A DNA stretch of 64,000 nt from Planctomycetota bacterium (GCA_027493525.1 JAOSKN010000001.1:434001-498000), one strand, 5' to 3'; shown: positions 7,514 through 17,351, counted from the stretch's first letter. A program made the numbers and translations. The notes: a model not told the origin generated them from the sequence alone.

Positions 7514-8510
7514 ATGAGCGACGCACGGATCGGGTACGCGGTCTTCGGCTGCGGGGTGATCGCGCAGGACCATTTGAAGGGCGCGGCCGGGCACCCGCGC
7601 GCGAGGCTGGTCGCGGTCGTCGACGCGAACCCGCAGGCCGCGCAGGCCGCCCGGGAAAAAGTTCGGCGCGGCGCGCGCGTACACGAACTGGGAGGAGGCG
7701 CTGCGCGACGAGGAGATCCAGGCGCTGAGCCTGTGCATGCCGAACTCGCTGCACGAGGACGTGACCGTCGCGGCGGCCGAATGCGGCAAGCACGTGCTGG
7801 TGGAGAAGCCCATGGCGCTCTCGCTGGCCGGGTGCGACCGGATGCTCGCGGCGTGCGAGGCGCGCGGGGTGACGCTGATGGTCGGACAGGTGCTGCGCTT
7901 CTGGGAGCCGCACCGGAAGGTCCGCGAGATCCTGGACTCGGGACGGATCGGGCGGCCGCGGCATCTGCTGCGCCGGCGCACGGGCTGGCAGAAGGAGATC
8001 CGCCGCGACTGGTATCGCAAGGACACCGAAGGGAGCATGGTGCTGTACAGCTACGCGCCGCACGAGGTGGACATCATGCTCTGGTGGGTGCGCGAGCGGC
8101 CCGCGCGGGTCTACGCGCAGGGGCTGAAGAACAACCCTTACTGGAACCAGGACGAGCTGTCGGTCGTCGTGACCACGGAGCAGGGCACGATTTTGAGCCT
8201 CTCGCAGTCGCTGAACAGCCGGACGCACCAGTGGGACCAACTCGTGATCGGGAGCGAAGAGAGCCTGTACGTCAACGGGAACGAGATCCGCATCGGCGAG
8301 AAGGAGGCGCTCACGGTCGAACGGAAGTCGGGGCCGGCGGAGGAGGTCCGCGAATTCGTCAACGCGATCCTCGAGGGGCGGCTTCCGGAGGCGCACGGGC
8401 GGGACGTGCGGGCGACGATGGAGGTGCTGGACGCGGCGGAGCGTTCGATGCGCGCGAATCAGGCGGTGGAGTTGGGGCTGGTCAGCGCCGCTCGATCAGC
8501 TCCTGAGTGA
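7514..8510 (+). CDS. Gfo/Idh/MocA-family oxidoreductase, frameshifted
   Basis: Residues 1-50 (YAVFGCGVIAQDHLKG, a Rossmann GxGxxA; LVAVVDANPQAAQAA) lie in one frame. The rest (NSLHEDVTVAAAECGKHVLVEKPMAL with the family's catalytic-site EKP; FWEPHRKVREIL; YAPHEVDIMLWW) lies in another. The switch is at the A5 run 7656-7660. Dropping one A (or adding two) restores a continuous protein of about 331 residues, the usual family size. Such enzymes oxidise or epimerise sugars and cyclitols with NAD(P). AAGGGG lies about 10 bases before the ATG. The last 29 bases overlap the convergent gene at 8482. The substrate is unknown and no pathway partner is adjacent. Confidence 0.75.
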
Positions 8511-10065
8511 ACTTCCGGATGGCCTCGCGTTCGGCCTCCTCCCGGGGCGTCTCGAGCGGCAGCGGATCCTTCACGGTCTCTTCCAGGCCGGGTGTTTCGG
8601 CGCAGGACAGGTCGTTGGCCAGCGCGAGGAGGTGAGCCGCCTTGCGGCGCGTGGCCAGGTCCGGGTCGTCCAGGCGCTTCAGCATCGCCGCGAGCCAGTC
8701 GCGCGTGAATTGCCGGCGCCCGCGCGGCTGAGCGCCGACGAGGGCGCAGAAGATCAAAGCCCCCTTCGCGTCCGTCCGCGGCAGATAGCGCATGGTGAGG
8801 CGCTCGAAGATGTCGGCGTGGTTAGATACCCCCGCAATGCCCAGCACCGGATACCACCTGTCACCGTCGCTCAGTTCGAGCAGGCGGGTGTAGACCTCGA
8901 CCACACCCTCGACGTTCCTGCAGTAAGCCAGGCGCTGAATGCTCGCCGTTCTGAACGTATCGGGCAGTTCCCGGATGGCGCGCACGACGTCAACCCGCAG
9001 TTCGGCTTCGTCCTCGCGATTCAAGAGGACGTAGGCGGATGATGCCATGGCCCTGCGCAAGTGCCGGTTGAACTCGGGGGACTCGAACAACCAACGGCGT
9101 ATCGCCCCGGGCTCGGCATAGCTCAGCACGGACACGGCGAGGAGTTCCAGTTGCGAAGTGTCCCAGTCGGCCAGCTTCGCTTGGTCTGCGGAGTCGGGCA
9201 GTTCCAGGAGCAGCGCCGGGCGATGGCGAGTCGCATAAAACATGGCTGGCACGCGCAAGTCGTGACTGTCCAGGGCCCGCCGGATGCGCTCGTCGGGCAG
9301 GCGCGCGGTGGTCTCGTACAACTGCTTTCGGAAACCATGCCCCAGATCGCCCCACCCTTCCAGGGTCCCATCCAGGAGCGCGACCTGAAAGGCGGGCGCG
9401 CGCTTGAGCGCCGCCGCGCGCCAGCCGTCCTCCGGACCCGGGTAGACGCAGAAGAGCAGCACCAGCGGCGCGGGCAGGACCAGCCAGCCCAGCGCGAGCA
9501 GGCCCGCCGTGAAGAAAGCCAGTTCGCAGGCGAAGCGCCGCCGGGGGCTCATCCCTGCCTGACCCCGCGCGCGGCGCCGGCGTTCCAGGAATCCGGCGCA
9601 CCTCCCGGCCAACCAGCCCACGGGGAAAGATCCCAGCGCCACGAACGGTACGAAGGCAGGCAGGCCCGCTTCGACGAGGCGCAGGAACAGGGACTCGGAC
9701 GGGAGGGCGCGGGCGAAGAAGAGATACCACGTATAGGCCATGGGGGCGCAGGCTTCGAAGAGCAGGGCCAGGATCAGGAGGCGCGCGGCGCGGGCGCGCT
9801 CGCCGCGCCGCCACGCCTTGAGCAGCAGGAGGCTCGCCCAGACGATCAGGCAGCCCGTCGCGGCCAGGCAGAGGCCGAGGAAGGTCAGGCCTTCCTCGCT
9901 GTAAGGTCCGAAGAGCGCCTCGCCGGCGAAGCCCAGCGCACAGAACGCCAGGGCCAGGCCGTTCACGATCCAGGCGCTGCGCAGGAGGCGCGCGGGGTCG
10001 GCAGCCTGAGCGGCTTGCGCGGCGGGCGACTCGCGGCTCGGGGTATCGGCGCTCGCCATGGGCAT
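8482..10065 (-). CDS. Membrane protein with N-terminal TM bundle and helical-repeat C-terminus (family copy 1)
   Basis: The protein is about 527 residues. The first 230 hold roughly five hydrophobic helices (VNGLALAFCALGFAGEAL, GLCLAATGCLIVWASLLLL, LLILALLFEACAPMAYTW, LPAFVPFVALGSFPVGWL, LGWLVLPAPLVLLFCVY). The rest is soluble and helical with HEAT-like spacing (VLGIAGVSNHADIFERL, ATRRKAAHLLALAND). I recognise no named family, but the layout and the segment EGLTFLGLCLAA...FEAC recur in the proteins at 29206 and 30798, so this is a three-copy lineage-specific family. The ATG at 10065 (after a GTG at 10068) is the likely start; 10059 is also possible. The gene converges on the oxidoreductase at 7514 and overlaps it by 29 bases. 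The role is unknown; a signalling or scaffold membrane protein is plausible. Confidence 0.7.
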   Translation of the reverse strand: MPMASADTPSRESPAAQAAQAADPARLLRSAWIVNGLALAFCALGFAGEALFGPYSEEGLTFLGLCLAATGCLIVWASLLLLKAWRRGERARAARLLILALLFEACAPMAYTWYLFFARALPSESLFLRLVEAGLPAFVPFVALGSFPVGWLAGRCAGFLERRRRARGQAGMSPRRRFACELAFFTAGLLALGWLVLPAPLVLLFCVYPGPEDGWRAAALKRAPAFQVALLDGTLEGWGDLGHGFRKQLYETTARLPDERIRRALDSHDLRVPAMFYATRHRPALLLELPDSADQAKLADWDTSQLELLAVSVLSYAEPGAIRRWLFESPEFNRHLRRAMASSAYVLLNREDEAELRVDVVRAIRELPDTFRTASIQRLAYCRNVEGVVEVYTRLLELSDGDRWYPVLGIAGVSNHADIFERLTMRYLPRTDAKGALIFCALVGAQPRGRRQFTRDWLAAMLKRLDDPDLATRRKAAHLLALANDLSCAETPGLEETVKDPLPLETPREEAEREAIRKFTQELIERR

Positions 10066-10196
10066 CACGATAATGGACTTTTACGCGGCGTCGCGACTCT
10101 CTTTCGAGCGGACGCGCAAAGGCTTCCAAGTCCCGTTGCAATCCTCCGGATAAAGGGCCAAGATGCGCTCCGCGAGGAAGCAGGGAGGAACGGGCC

Positions 10197-10850
10197 ATGG
10201 ACTTCGTCTTCGAGCAGATCCGCGTCGGCGGCGACCGGAACTTCGGCTACTTGATCGGCGACCGCTCGGCCGGCGTCGCGGCGCTGGTCGATCCGTCCTT
10301 CAGCCCGGAAGCCGTCGTGGAGCGCGCGACGGCGCAAGGCCTGAAGCCGGCCTACATCGTCAACACACACGGCCACGGCGACCATATCAACGGCAACGCG
10401 AAGGCGAAGGAACTGACCGGCGCGCCGGTCTGCGCGTTCCACGATTCGCCCGTAGCCCCCGACGAGAAGCTCTACGACGGGAGCATCCTCACGGTCGGCG
10501 ACTACGCGCTGCGCTTCCTGCATACGCCCGGGCACTGCGCGGACCACCTGGTGATCCACCTTGAGGAGCAGGCCTGCGCGCTGACGGGCGACCTGATCTT
10601 CGTCGGGAAGGTCGGGGGCACGGGGAGCGAGGAGGCCGCGCGGATCGAGTGGGCGAGCCTGCAGCGCGTGCTGAAGGAACTTCCCGGCGAGACGACGCTG
10701 TGGCCCGGACACGATTACGGCTGCCGGCCCGCGTCCACGCTGGCGTGGGAACGCGCCAACAACCCGTTTCTCGGCGCGCCGGACCTCGCGTCCTTCCTGC
10801 GGCTCAAGCTGGAATGGCCGGAGTTCAAGAAGAAGCACGGCTTGAAATAG
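10197..10850 (+). CDS. Metallo-beta-lactamase-fold hydrolase, glyoxalase II-like
   Basis: This 217-residue cytoplasmic protein has the complete metal-site set of the fold: THGHGDH (57-63), HTPGHC, TGDLIF with a following VGGTG, and PGHDYG. This arrangement is typical of hydroxyacylglutathione hydrolase and persulfide dioxygenase relatives, which hydrolyse thioesters or oxidise glutathione persulfide. The length suits the shorter subgroup; the C-terminal substrate helices of true glyoxalase II look reduced. A GGGAGG site lies about 9 bases before the ATG. The gene is monocistronic and followed by a hairpin. The exact substrate is undecided. Confidence 0.85.
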   Translation: MDFVFEQIRVGGDRNFGYLIGDRSAGVAALVDPSFSPEAVVERATAQGLKPAYIVNTHGHGDHINGNAKAKELTGAPVCAFHDSPVAPDEKLYDGSILTVGDYALRFLHTPGHCADHLVIHLEEQACALTGDLIFVGKVGGTGSEEAARIEWASLQRVLKELPGETTLWPGHDYGCRPASTLAWERANNPFLGAPDLASFLRLKLEWPEFKKKHGLK

Positions 10851-10854
10851 GAAA

Positions 10855-10875
10855 GGGGCGCCGCGCGGGCGCCCC
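10855..10875. terminator. GC-rich hairpin between convergent genes
   Basis: GGGGCGCC / GGCGCCCC form a perfect 8-bp stem with loop GCGCG, five bases after the hydrolase stop and upstream of the converging metalloprotease stop at 10908. There is no U tract in either direction, so its role as a terminator is a guess from position. Confidence 0.45.
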
Positions 10876-10907
10876 GTCCCCGACGGCTCAAAAAATCCTT
10901 ACCCGAA

Positions 10908-13882
10908 CTACAGCCCTCTCCACGAGGTGGAAGTGGACAGGGAGCGCACGATGAAGACCTGCGTCTCGAAGGTCGCGAACTCGCTGTCGGCGACCTCCAC
11001 GACGATCTGCACGGTGAAGTTGTACGCGGTGGCGCCGCCGACGAGGGGGATGCCGGTCCCTTGCAGGGCGAGGGTATTGAGCGCGAAGCTCTTGTTGGAG
11101 TTGCGGAACATCAGCGTGGTGACCTCGGCCGGAGCGGTGCCCCTGATCTTGGAGATCGTCCCGTTGCTGTTCTGCAGGTCGCCCACGGCGACGGGGGTAG
11201 TTGTCGCCGTCGATGGTCAGGTCCACGCCGTCGCCGGCGGCAAAGACGTTGAACGGCCCGCCGCCGCCGGGCGTGAGCATGCCGGAGAGGCTGACGTTGA
11301 AGCCGCCGCCCCGGTTGGCGGGGTTTTCCCTCACGGAGATCCGCGTGGGGAAGAACGCGCCGGTAAGCAGGCGGTTCCTGGCGAAGGAGAAAGAGCCGCG
11401 GGCGGTCGAGTTGAGCCGCGAGGTGACGGCGAACTCGGGCTGCCCCGTCAGATCCAGGTTGAAGGCCGGCGCGGCGCGGGTCAGGACGACGTTTACGCTG
11501 ACCGGAAGGTTGAAGGTCGAGGTTTCGTTGTCGAGGCCCAGGGCGCCGGTGAGGTCGGCCTTGGTGATCGAGACCATGAACCGGCCGCCCCTGGAATTGG
11601 CAAAGGAGAAGCGCCCGCCGGGGATCGCGGTGGAGGTCGCCCGTCCGGCGGCGTCCAAGATGCCCGTCGGCCCGACCTGCACGCCGTTGACGAAGAGGGT
11701 GGCGTTGAGGCCGGCGAGGCTGGTGGGCATCAGGCCGGGGTTGATGTTGCCCATGGCCAGGAAGCTGTCGGCATTGACCTTGGTATGTGAACGGGTGAAG
11801 GAACCGCGGGTGACGACGAGCGCCGTATCGTCGGCGCCGCCGGTGACCTCCACGATCACCGTGGCCGGATCGCTCATGCCCTGTTCGTCGTCGGTCACGA
11901 CGAGGGTGACGGCGTAGGAACCGGGCGTGAGGAAGGTGTGGCTAGTCTGGCCGGTGTTGCTGGCGCCGAACGGCACGTCGGTGAACGTGCCGTCGGCGAA
12001 ATCCCAGCGGAAATTGGTCAGCGCGCCGTCGACGTCGGAGGAGCCGGCGCCCTCGAAGTCCACCGAGGTGTTGACCGGGACGGTGATCATGCCGCTGGGG
12101 TCGGAGATGATGGCGACCGGGTTGTCGTTGACCGGCGAGACCATGAGCGAGACGGTGCCGGTGTTGGAGTTGGCGACGGTGTCGTTGGCGCGCCAGGTGA
12201 ACGAATCGGCGCCGTTGAAGCCCGGGTTGGGGGTGTAGGTGAAGGAGCCGGTGGCCGTATTGAGCGCCACATTGCCGTTCGCGGCATTGGTCAAGCGGGT
12301 AAACGTCGGCGCGGCGCCGTCGACGTCGGTGAGCGCGTTGGAGAGGTTGTCGGAGACGGCCCCGTTTTCCTGGGTCTGCATGAACCAGTTGCCCGCGACG
12401 GGCGGGTCGTTGACGCCCGCGACGTTGATGGTGACGGTGGCGAGCATGGACATCTGGGGCGTGGCCAGCGAGTTCTGGGCGAAGTAGGTGAAGGTGTCCG
12501 TGCCGAAGAAGTCCTGGTCGGGCATGTACGTGAAGGCGCCCGTTTCGGCGTCGAGGTTGAGGGTCCCATTGGAGACGTCGCTGACCAGAATCGCGTCGAG
12601 GTCGGTCGCCTGGGCGCCGTCGGTATCGTTGGACAGGACGCCGGACCCGGCGGCGACGGTGAGCAGGGTGTCTTCGGTGGCATCGTAGGAATCGTTGACG
12701 GCGGTGGGACGGTCGGCGTCCACCACGGTGACCGCGACCTGGAAGGGGTCGCTGTACTTCGGGTCGGCGCCGCTGTTCTGGAAGACCGCGCGATACCGGT
12801 AGAAGTAGGTGCCGCTGGAGGGCACGGTCATGTCCACGGTCGTAAACTGATTATTGGCGAGGGACTGCTGCGGATTGCTGTTGTTGGTCGTGGGCGCCTG
12901 GATGTTGGTCTGGATGGGGGTGAAGGGTCCGCCCGCGCTGGTTCCGCGTTCCAGTTCGTAGCGCGTGACGTTGTTCATGGTCAGGGAGCCGGTGCCGACG
13001 CCCGGTCCGGTCGGGGCAGGCGCGCTGCCCTGGAAGGTCTCGTCGCTGTTGGTGCCGGTCATCTGCGGGGCGACGCGGCGCAGGGTCAGGGTGACCTGGC
13101 CCTGGTTGTCCACGGCGCCGTCGATGACGGGGAGGGCGCGGCCATACAGCCCGGCCTGCGTCCACCACTGTTCGTCGCCGATCGGCCCGACGATGGCGCC
13201 GACGGACGGGAACATCAACGCGGCCACGTTGGTGTGCTGGAGGCCGATCGCGTGGCCGATCTCGTGGGCGGTCACGGTGAGCAGGAAGTTGACGGTCCAA
13301 CTGCCGGCAACCTCCTGGTCCAACTGCACGAAGCCGGCGGTGATGAAGAAGCCCTGCCCCTGGGAGGAGGCCGTGAAGCCGCCCAGGCCCACCGTGCTCC
13401 CCGCCAGGGTCTCCTCGCCGATCTTGATCTGCGCCTGGGTATGGTTGAAGACGCGCACGAACTTGACCCCGCAGGCGAGGTTCCAGGCTTCCACCCCGCG
13501 CACGATGGTGGCCTCGGTGACGCCCGCGCCGACGGAGACGTCGAGATAGTTGTTCGGATCGATGGGCTTGATGCTCCGCCCGACGTGAGTGAGCGTGCCG
13601 ACGCCCTCGGATTGGAGGTTGATGAAGTAGTTGATCGTCACGCCGCGGTTGTTCTCGGGGGTGGGAATGGAAGGCGGGGGTGCGGCTGAAGCGCGCGATC
13701 TGCCCGTTGCTCAGCAGATTGACGCCGCGCTGCCCGACCACCGAGCTTTCGAAGTTGAACTTGTTGGTGCCGTGATCCCAGCCGCAGGCGCAGGTCTGGG
13801 TCACGTCCTCCGCACCGGCCCACCCGGCCGACCACACCGCCACGCATACCAGCAGGCCTACGCGCATCCTGGCTCCCGACAT
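10908..13882 (-). CDS. Secreted matrixin-like metalloprotease with cadherin-like and PKD domains (two frameshifts)
   Basis: After repair this is about 990 residues. A signal peptide (VGLLVCVAVWSAGWAGAEDV) follows the ATG at 13882, which has AAGGAG upstream. The peptidase domain carries HEIGHAIGLQHT, the HExxHxxGxxH zinc motif of matrixins, with a nearby Met (ALMFPS). Then come a fibronectin-like segment, two Ca-binding cadherin/VCBS-like repeats (DVSNGTLNLDAETGAFTYMP; NGNVALNTATGSFTYTPNPG), a PKD domain (RWDFADGTFTD, TPGSYAVTLVVTDDEQG) and a beta-rich C-terminus. The frame breaks at two G5 runs, 13676-13680 and 11193-11197; a one-base change in each restores continuity. It probably digests or binds extracellular protein at the cell surface. 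Confidence 0.8.
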
Positions 13883-14083
13883 GATAGGTCGCTCCTTTTT
13901 CCGAAGGTTTCCGCGCTTCCCCTTGGGGGAGTCCATTTCGACCAGATTACCCAGCAAACCATGCCGCACCTCATCTAATCAGGACTTTTGCAGTTAACTC
14001 TTTAATGCACTGCACGTGAGCGTTTTTCCAAACAACACCCGTCGTGCTTTGCGCCGGGACACCGTTCGTTTATCAACCTGCGG

Positions 14084-14111
14084 TTGCCGCGTTTGGGAAT
14101 CGCTCTAAGGT
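14084..14111 (+). promoter_or_regulatory. Possible sigma-70 promoter for the ThuA-like gene
   Basis: TTGCCG (14084-14089) and TAAGGT (14106-14111) are separated by 16 bases, the spacing also seen at 2191 and 50969. It lies 37 bases before the ATG at 14149, in the 266-base gap between this gene and the divergent metalloprotease. The rest of the gap shows no gene. Confidence 0.35.
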
Positions 14112-14148
14112 CATGCAATCAAAGGGCCAATGACACGGAGACCGAACC

Positions 14149-14825
14149 ATGTCCAAACGCGCGCTGATCGTCTGGGGCGGCTGGAAGGGGCACGAACCCG
14201 AGCAAGTCGCGGGCATCTTCGAGGGCGCCCTGAAGGAGCACGGCTTTGAGGTCGAAGTCTCCACCACGCTCGACTCCTTCAAGGACGGCGCGAAGCTGAA
14301 GCAACTCGACCTGATCGTGCCGGTCTGGACCATGGGTACCATTACCAACGAGCAGGAGAAGCCGCTGTTGGAGGCGGTGGAGTCCGGGGTGGGGATCGGA
14401 GGCTGCCACGGGGGATGTGCGACAGCTTCCGGAACAATACCTATTACCAGTTCATGACCGGCGGGCAGTGGGTCGCGCACCCGGGCAACGACGGGGTGAA
14501 GTACACGATCCGGATCGCCGATTCGGCGCACTTCATCACGAAGGGCTCGAAGGACTTCGAGGTCGCGAGCGAGCAGTACTACATGCACGTGGACCCGGCG
14601 GTGAAGGTGCAGGCGGTGACGCGCTTCCCCGTCGCCGACGGCCCGCACAGCCCCAACGGACCGGTGGACATGCCGCAGGTCTGGACCAAACTCTGGGGCC
14701 AGGGGCGCGTATTTTATACGGCTCTGGGCCATAAAGCCGACGTCGTCCGGCAGCCGGAGGTGCTGCGCATCTGCACGCGCGGACTGTTGTGGGCGGCGAA
14801 GGCGGAGAGTTTGGCGAAGGATTGA
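14149..14825 (+). CDS. ThuA-like domain protein, frameshifted
   Basis: The repaired protein is 225 residues. It starts MSKRALIVWGGWKGHEPEQV and contains VWTMGTITNEQEKPLLEAVESG, then CHGG, then MCDSFRNN, YQFMTGGQWVAHPG, and near the end RVFYTALGHKADV. These are hallmarks of the ThuA family, a glutamine-amidotransferase-like fold linked to trehalose and other sugar utilisation. The frame changes at the G5 run 14410-14414; a sixth G gives the family-typical HGGMCDSFRNN. GGAG lies about 9 bases before the ATG. No sugar-transport genes are adjacent, so the substrate is unknown. Confidence 0.82.
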
Positions 14826-14944
14826 GGCGCCCCGCGGCAACCTCCATGCTCCAAGCGTCCCGCAGGCCAACGCGCGAGCGCCGGGCGTCGTTATCTTGGT
14901 GAGCGCGCCGCGTTCCGCATCGGATCCTCCTTGGAGACGGAGCG

Positions 14945-16162
14945 TTGCTGCCAGGGCACGACGAGCCCCCTCCTCAACCCCACCGCTTCGGCGACCTCGC
15001 CGTTGAATTGGGTTTCGTCGACGAGAAACGGCTCAAGGAAGCCATCGAGCAGCAGTGGTACGCCAAGCGCCGCGGCGAGAAGGCCCGCCTGGGCGAGATC
15101 CTGATCAAGCAGCGCGTGCTGGACGCCGAGCAGGTCAAAGCGGTGCTCGCCGAGCAGCGCAAGCGGCGCATGGCCGACGCCGACAAGCTGCTGCCGGTGG
15201 AGCGCTTCGGCGACTACCGGCTCCTGGAGCGGCTGGGGCGCGGGCGCACGGGAGAGGTCTTCAAGGCCAGGCACGTGATCGAGGACCGCGTGGTCGCGCT
15301 GAAGGTCCTGGCGCGGAACAAGCACCTCGAACGCGAGAACGTCGAACGCTTCAACCGGGAAATGCAGGTCGCCGGGCAAGTCGAGCATCCCAACCTCGTG
15401 CGCACGCTCAACGCGGGCGTGCACCAGGGCGTGCAGTTCCTGGAGATGGAGTTCGTCGAGGGCGAGTCGCTCAAGGCTCGCATCCTGCGGCTGGGGAAGC
15501 TCGACGAGCGCGAGGCGCTGCAAGTCGCCCTGGGGCTGGCGCGGGGCCTGGGGCACGCGCACGCGCTGGGTCTGGTGCACCGCGACGTGAAGCCCGAGAA
15601 CGTCCTGCTCCCGCCAAACCACTCGGCCAAGCTCTGCGACCTGGGCCTGGCCAAGTCGCTGGAGGAGCAGTCGGAACTCACCCTGACCGGGCAGGTCGTC
15701 GGCACGCCGCATTACATCTCGCCCGAGCAAGCGCTGGGACAGAAGCCGATCGACCACCGCGCGGACTTCTACGGGCTGGGGGCGACGCTGTATCACGCGC
15801 TGACGGGGCGGCTCCCGTTCGAGGCGCAGTCGGCGGGCCAGGTCATGGAGGCCCACGTGCGGGGAAAGCTGCCCAATCCCCGCGACGTCAACCCTGCGCT
15901 GAGCGAAGGCGTCGCGCAAGTGCTGGCGCGGCTGATGGCCAAGAACGCCGCGGACCGCTACGCCGACGCCGCGGCGCTGATCGAGGATCTGGAATCGGTG
16001 CAGAAAGGCGAGCCGCCGCGGCATGCGGGCCTGGACGCGAACCGCTCGGTGATCCTCCCGCCCGGCGTGGCGCCGGAGGGGCTCCGCCCCAGCCGCCGCG
16101 CGAAGCCCCAAGGCTGCCTGGCGCGGCTGCTGGCGCCGTGGCTGGGGCGCCGCCGGGGCTGA
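14945..16162 (+). CDS. Ser/Thr protein kinase with N-terminal GspE/MshE-like domain
   Basis: The protein is 405 residues. Residues of about 10-85 (FGDLAVELGFVDEKRLKEAI, LGEILIKQRVLDAEQVKAVL) are a pair of short helical repeats resembling the N-terminal domain of type II secretion ATPases. A Hanks-type kinase domain follows: GRGRTGEVFKAR, VALKVLAR (ATP lysine), HRDVKPENVLL, DLGLAK (DFG position) and GTPHYISPEQ. There is no transmembrane segment; the tail is basic. The chosen start is TTG at 14945 behind GGAGACGGAG, as no ATG fits. A longer relative with the same N-terminal domain is at 35383. The targets are unknown. Confidence 0.88.
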   Translation: MLPGHDEPPPQPHRFGDLAVELGFVDEKRLKEAIEQQWYAKRRGEKARLGEILIKQRVLDAEQVKAVLAEQRKRRMADADKLLPVERFGDYRLLERLGRGRTGEVFKARHVIEDRVVALKVLARNKHLERENVERFNREMQVAGQVEHPNLVRTLNAGVHQGVQFLEMEFVEGESLKARILRLGKLDEREALQVALGLARGLGHAHALGLVHRDVKPENVLLPPNHSAKLCDLGLAKSLEEQSELTLTGQVVGTPHYISPEQALGQKPIDHRADFYGLGATLYHALTGRLPFEAQSAGQVMEAHVRGKLPNPRDVNPALSEGVAQVLARLMAKNAADRYADAAALIEDLESVQKGEPPRHAGLDANRSVILPPGVAPEGLRPSRRAKPQGCLARLLAPWLGRRRG

Positions 16163-16181
16163 GAAGGGCCTCTGAGCCCGG

Positions 16182-17180
16182 CTACTCGCCGTCCAGTTCG
16201 GGGCGCCAGGCGGGGGTGCCGTTGGCGTTGAGGATCAACTCGACCTCGTCCCCGTTCAGGTGGACCTGGAAGCCGGTGGGGAGCATCAGGTACTCGATGA
16301 GCTTGGGGCGCAGTTCGAGGAGCCGGAAGGCGGGCATCGTCTCCCAGCGCCTCGGATCGTCGGCGAGACGGCGCACGTCGGCCGGGTCGCCGGGACCGAT
16401 GTGCCACCCCGACTTGCCCTGGGTCGGGAAGTCCTTGCGGTGCAGGTGGACGAGGCGGTAGTCGAGGCACTGCCGCGCGATCAGGATCTCGTCGGTGAAG
16501 AGGCAGGGCATGGCTTTGCGGACCCTGGCCTTCTCGACGATCTGCTCCTGCGCGGCGGTGATCTCGAAGACGCGCGTCAGGTCGTCGATGAAGTCCTCGT
16601 AGGGGTTGCGCTGGAAGTTGGGCGCGCCGAGGAAGCGGTCTTCCACGCGCGCGACCACGCCGAGGACAAACCAGTTGAACGGGAAACGGAAGTTGGGCGG
16701 GAAATCGCCTTCCGGCCCGGCCAGTTCGCGGACCTGTTCAAGGAGCGCCACCGCGCGCGACTGGTAAGCGGCCTCGCAGCGCGCCTGCAGGACGTGCTCG
16801 CCCATCTGGATGCGGCTGACCAGCAACCGATCCTCTCGGGACTCGCGGGCGGGCCTGGGCTTGCGCGAGGGATCCCAGGCGAGCTTGGGCTTGGCGAGGT
16901 CCTTGTACTTCTCCGCGTTGGGCGATTGGACGGTCCCGGTGAGGGTCACGACGGGCTTGCCGAAGCGGGTGGAGCCGGCGGGGGCGGGACCGGAGGAACC
17001 AGGTTCGGGCGGGAGCGAGTCGGGCGGCGGAGTCTGCGGCGCCGGTTCGGGCGCGTCGGCGCGGGGCTTGCCCGGCACGCGATTCCTGTTCCCGCACTTG
17101 GGACACTTGACGAGCTGGCCTTCGAAGCCCTCCAGGTCGGGCCACTCGTGTCCGCAAACGCACGCCACCGGCAGAGCCAC
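16182..17180 (-). CDS. Zinc-ribbon protein with DUF2185-like C-terminal domain
   Basis: This 332-residue protein starts at a GTG (17180). Residues about 7-30 hold a four-Cys ribbon (CVCGHEW...CPKCGNRNR). A Pro-rich linker follows, then a globular middle with FPFNWFVLGVVARVED. The C-terminal 110 residues (DEILIARQCLDYRLVHLHRKD, SGWHIGPGDPADVRRL, FRLLELRPKLIEYLMLPTGF) resemble the DUF2185 fold, in which a residue run ending in SGW precedes a G-D pair. That domain occurs in immunity-like and uncharacterised proteins. The gene converges on the kinase at 14945 with 19 bases between stops. Function unknown; the domain call is from memory of the pattern. Confidence 0.5.
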   Translation of the reverse strand: MALPVACVCGHEWPDLEGFEGQLVKCPKCGNRNRVPGKPRADAPEPAPQTPPPDSLPPEPGSSGPAPAGSTRFGKPVVTLTGTVQSPNAEKYKDLAKPKLAWDPSRKPRPARESREDRLLVSRIQMGEHVLQARCEAAYQSRAVALLEQVRELAGPEGDFPPNFRFPFNWFVLGVVARVEDRFLGAPNFQRNPYEDFIDDLTRVFEITAAQEQIVEKARVRKAMPCLFTDEILIARQCLDYRLVHLHRKDFPTQGKSGWHIGPGDPADVRRLADDPRRWETMPAFRLLELRPKLIEYLMLPTGFQVHLNGDEVELILNANGTPAWRPELDGE

Positions 17181-17322
17181 GCCGCAAATCCCCCACCCGC
17201 TCGCTGCATGCGGACGTTTTCGCCAAACGGCCGAGGGAGAATCTAATGCGCGCGCCTGCGGTTGTCACCTGAAGGTCCATCCCAAGCCGCTCCGGCGCCG
17301 CACGCGAAGGCCGCGCATGGCT

Positions 17323-17351
17323 TTGCGCGGGCGGAACCGGCACGATAAGGT
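17323..17351 (+). promoter_or_regulatory. Possible sigma-70 promoter for the M28/AAC(3) fusion gene
   Basis: TTGCGC (17323-17328), 17 bases, then TAAGGT (17346-17351), the same -10 variant as at 14106. The start would lie about 30 bases before the ATG at 17387. Confidence 0.33.

Noticed and set aside
11938..13689. 583-codon plus-strand frame opposite the metalloprotease
   Set aside because: Val/Gly/Asp/Glu-biased shadow of the protease reading frame; no start signal or domain.
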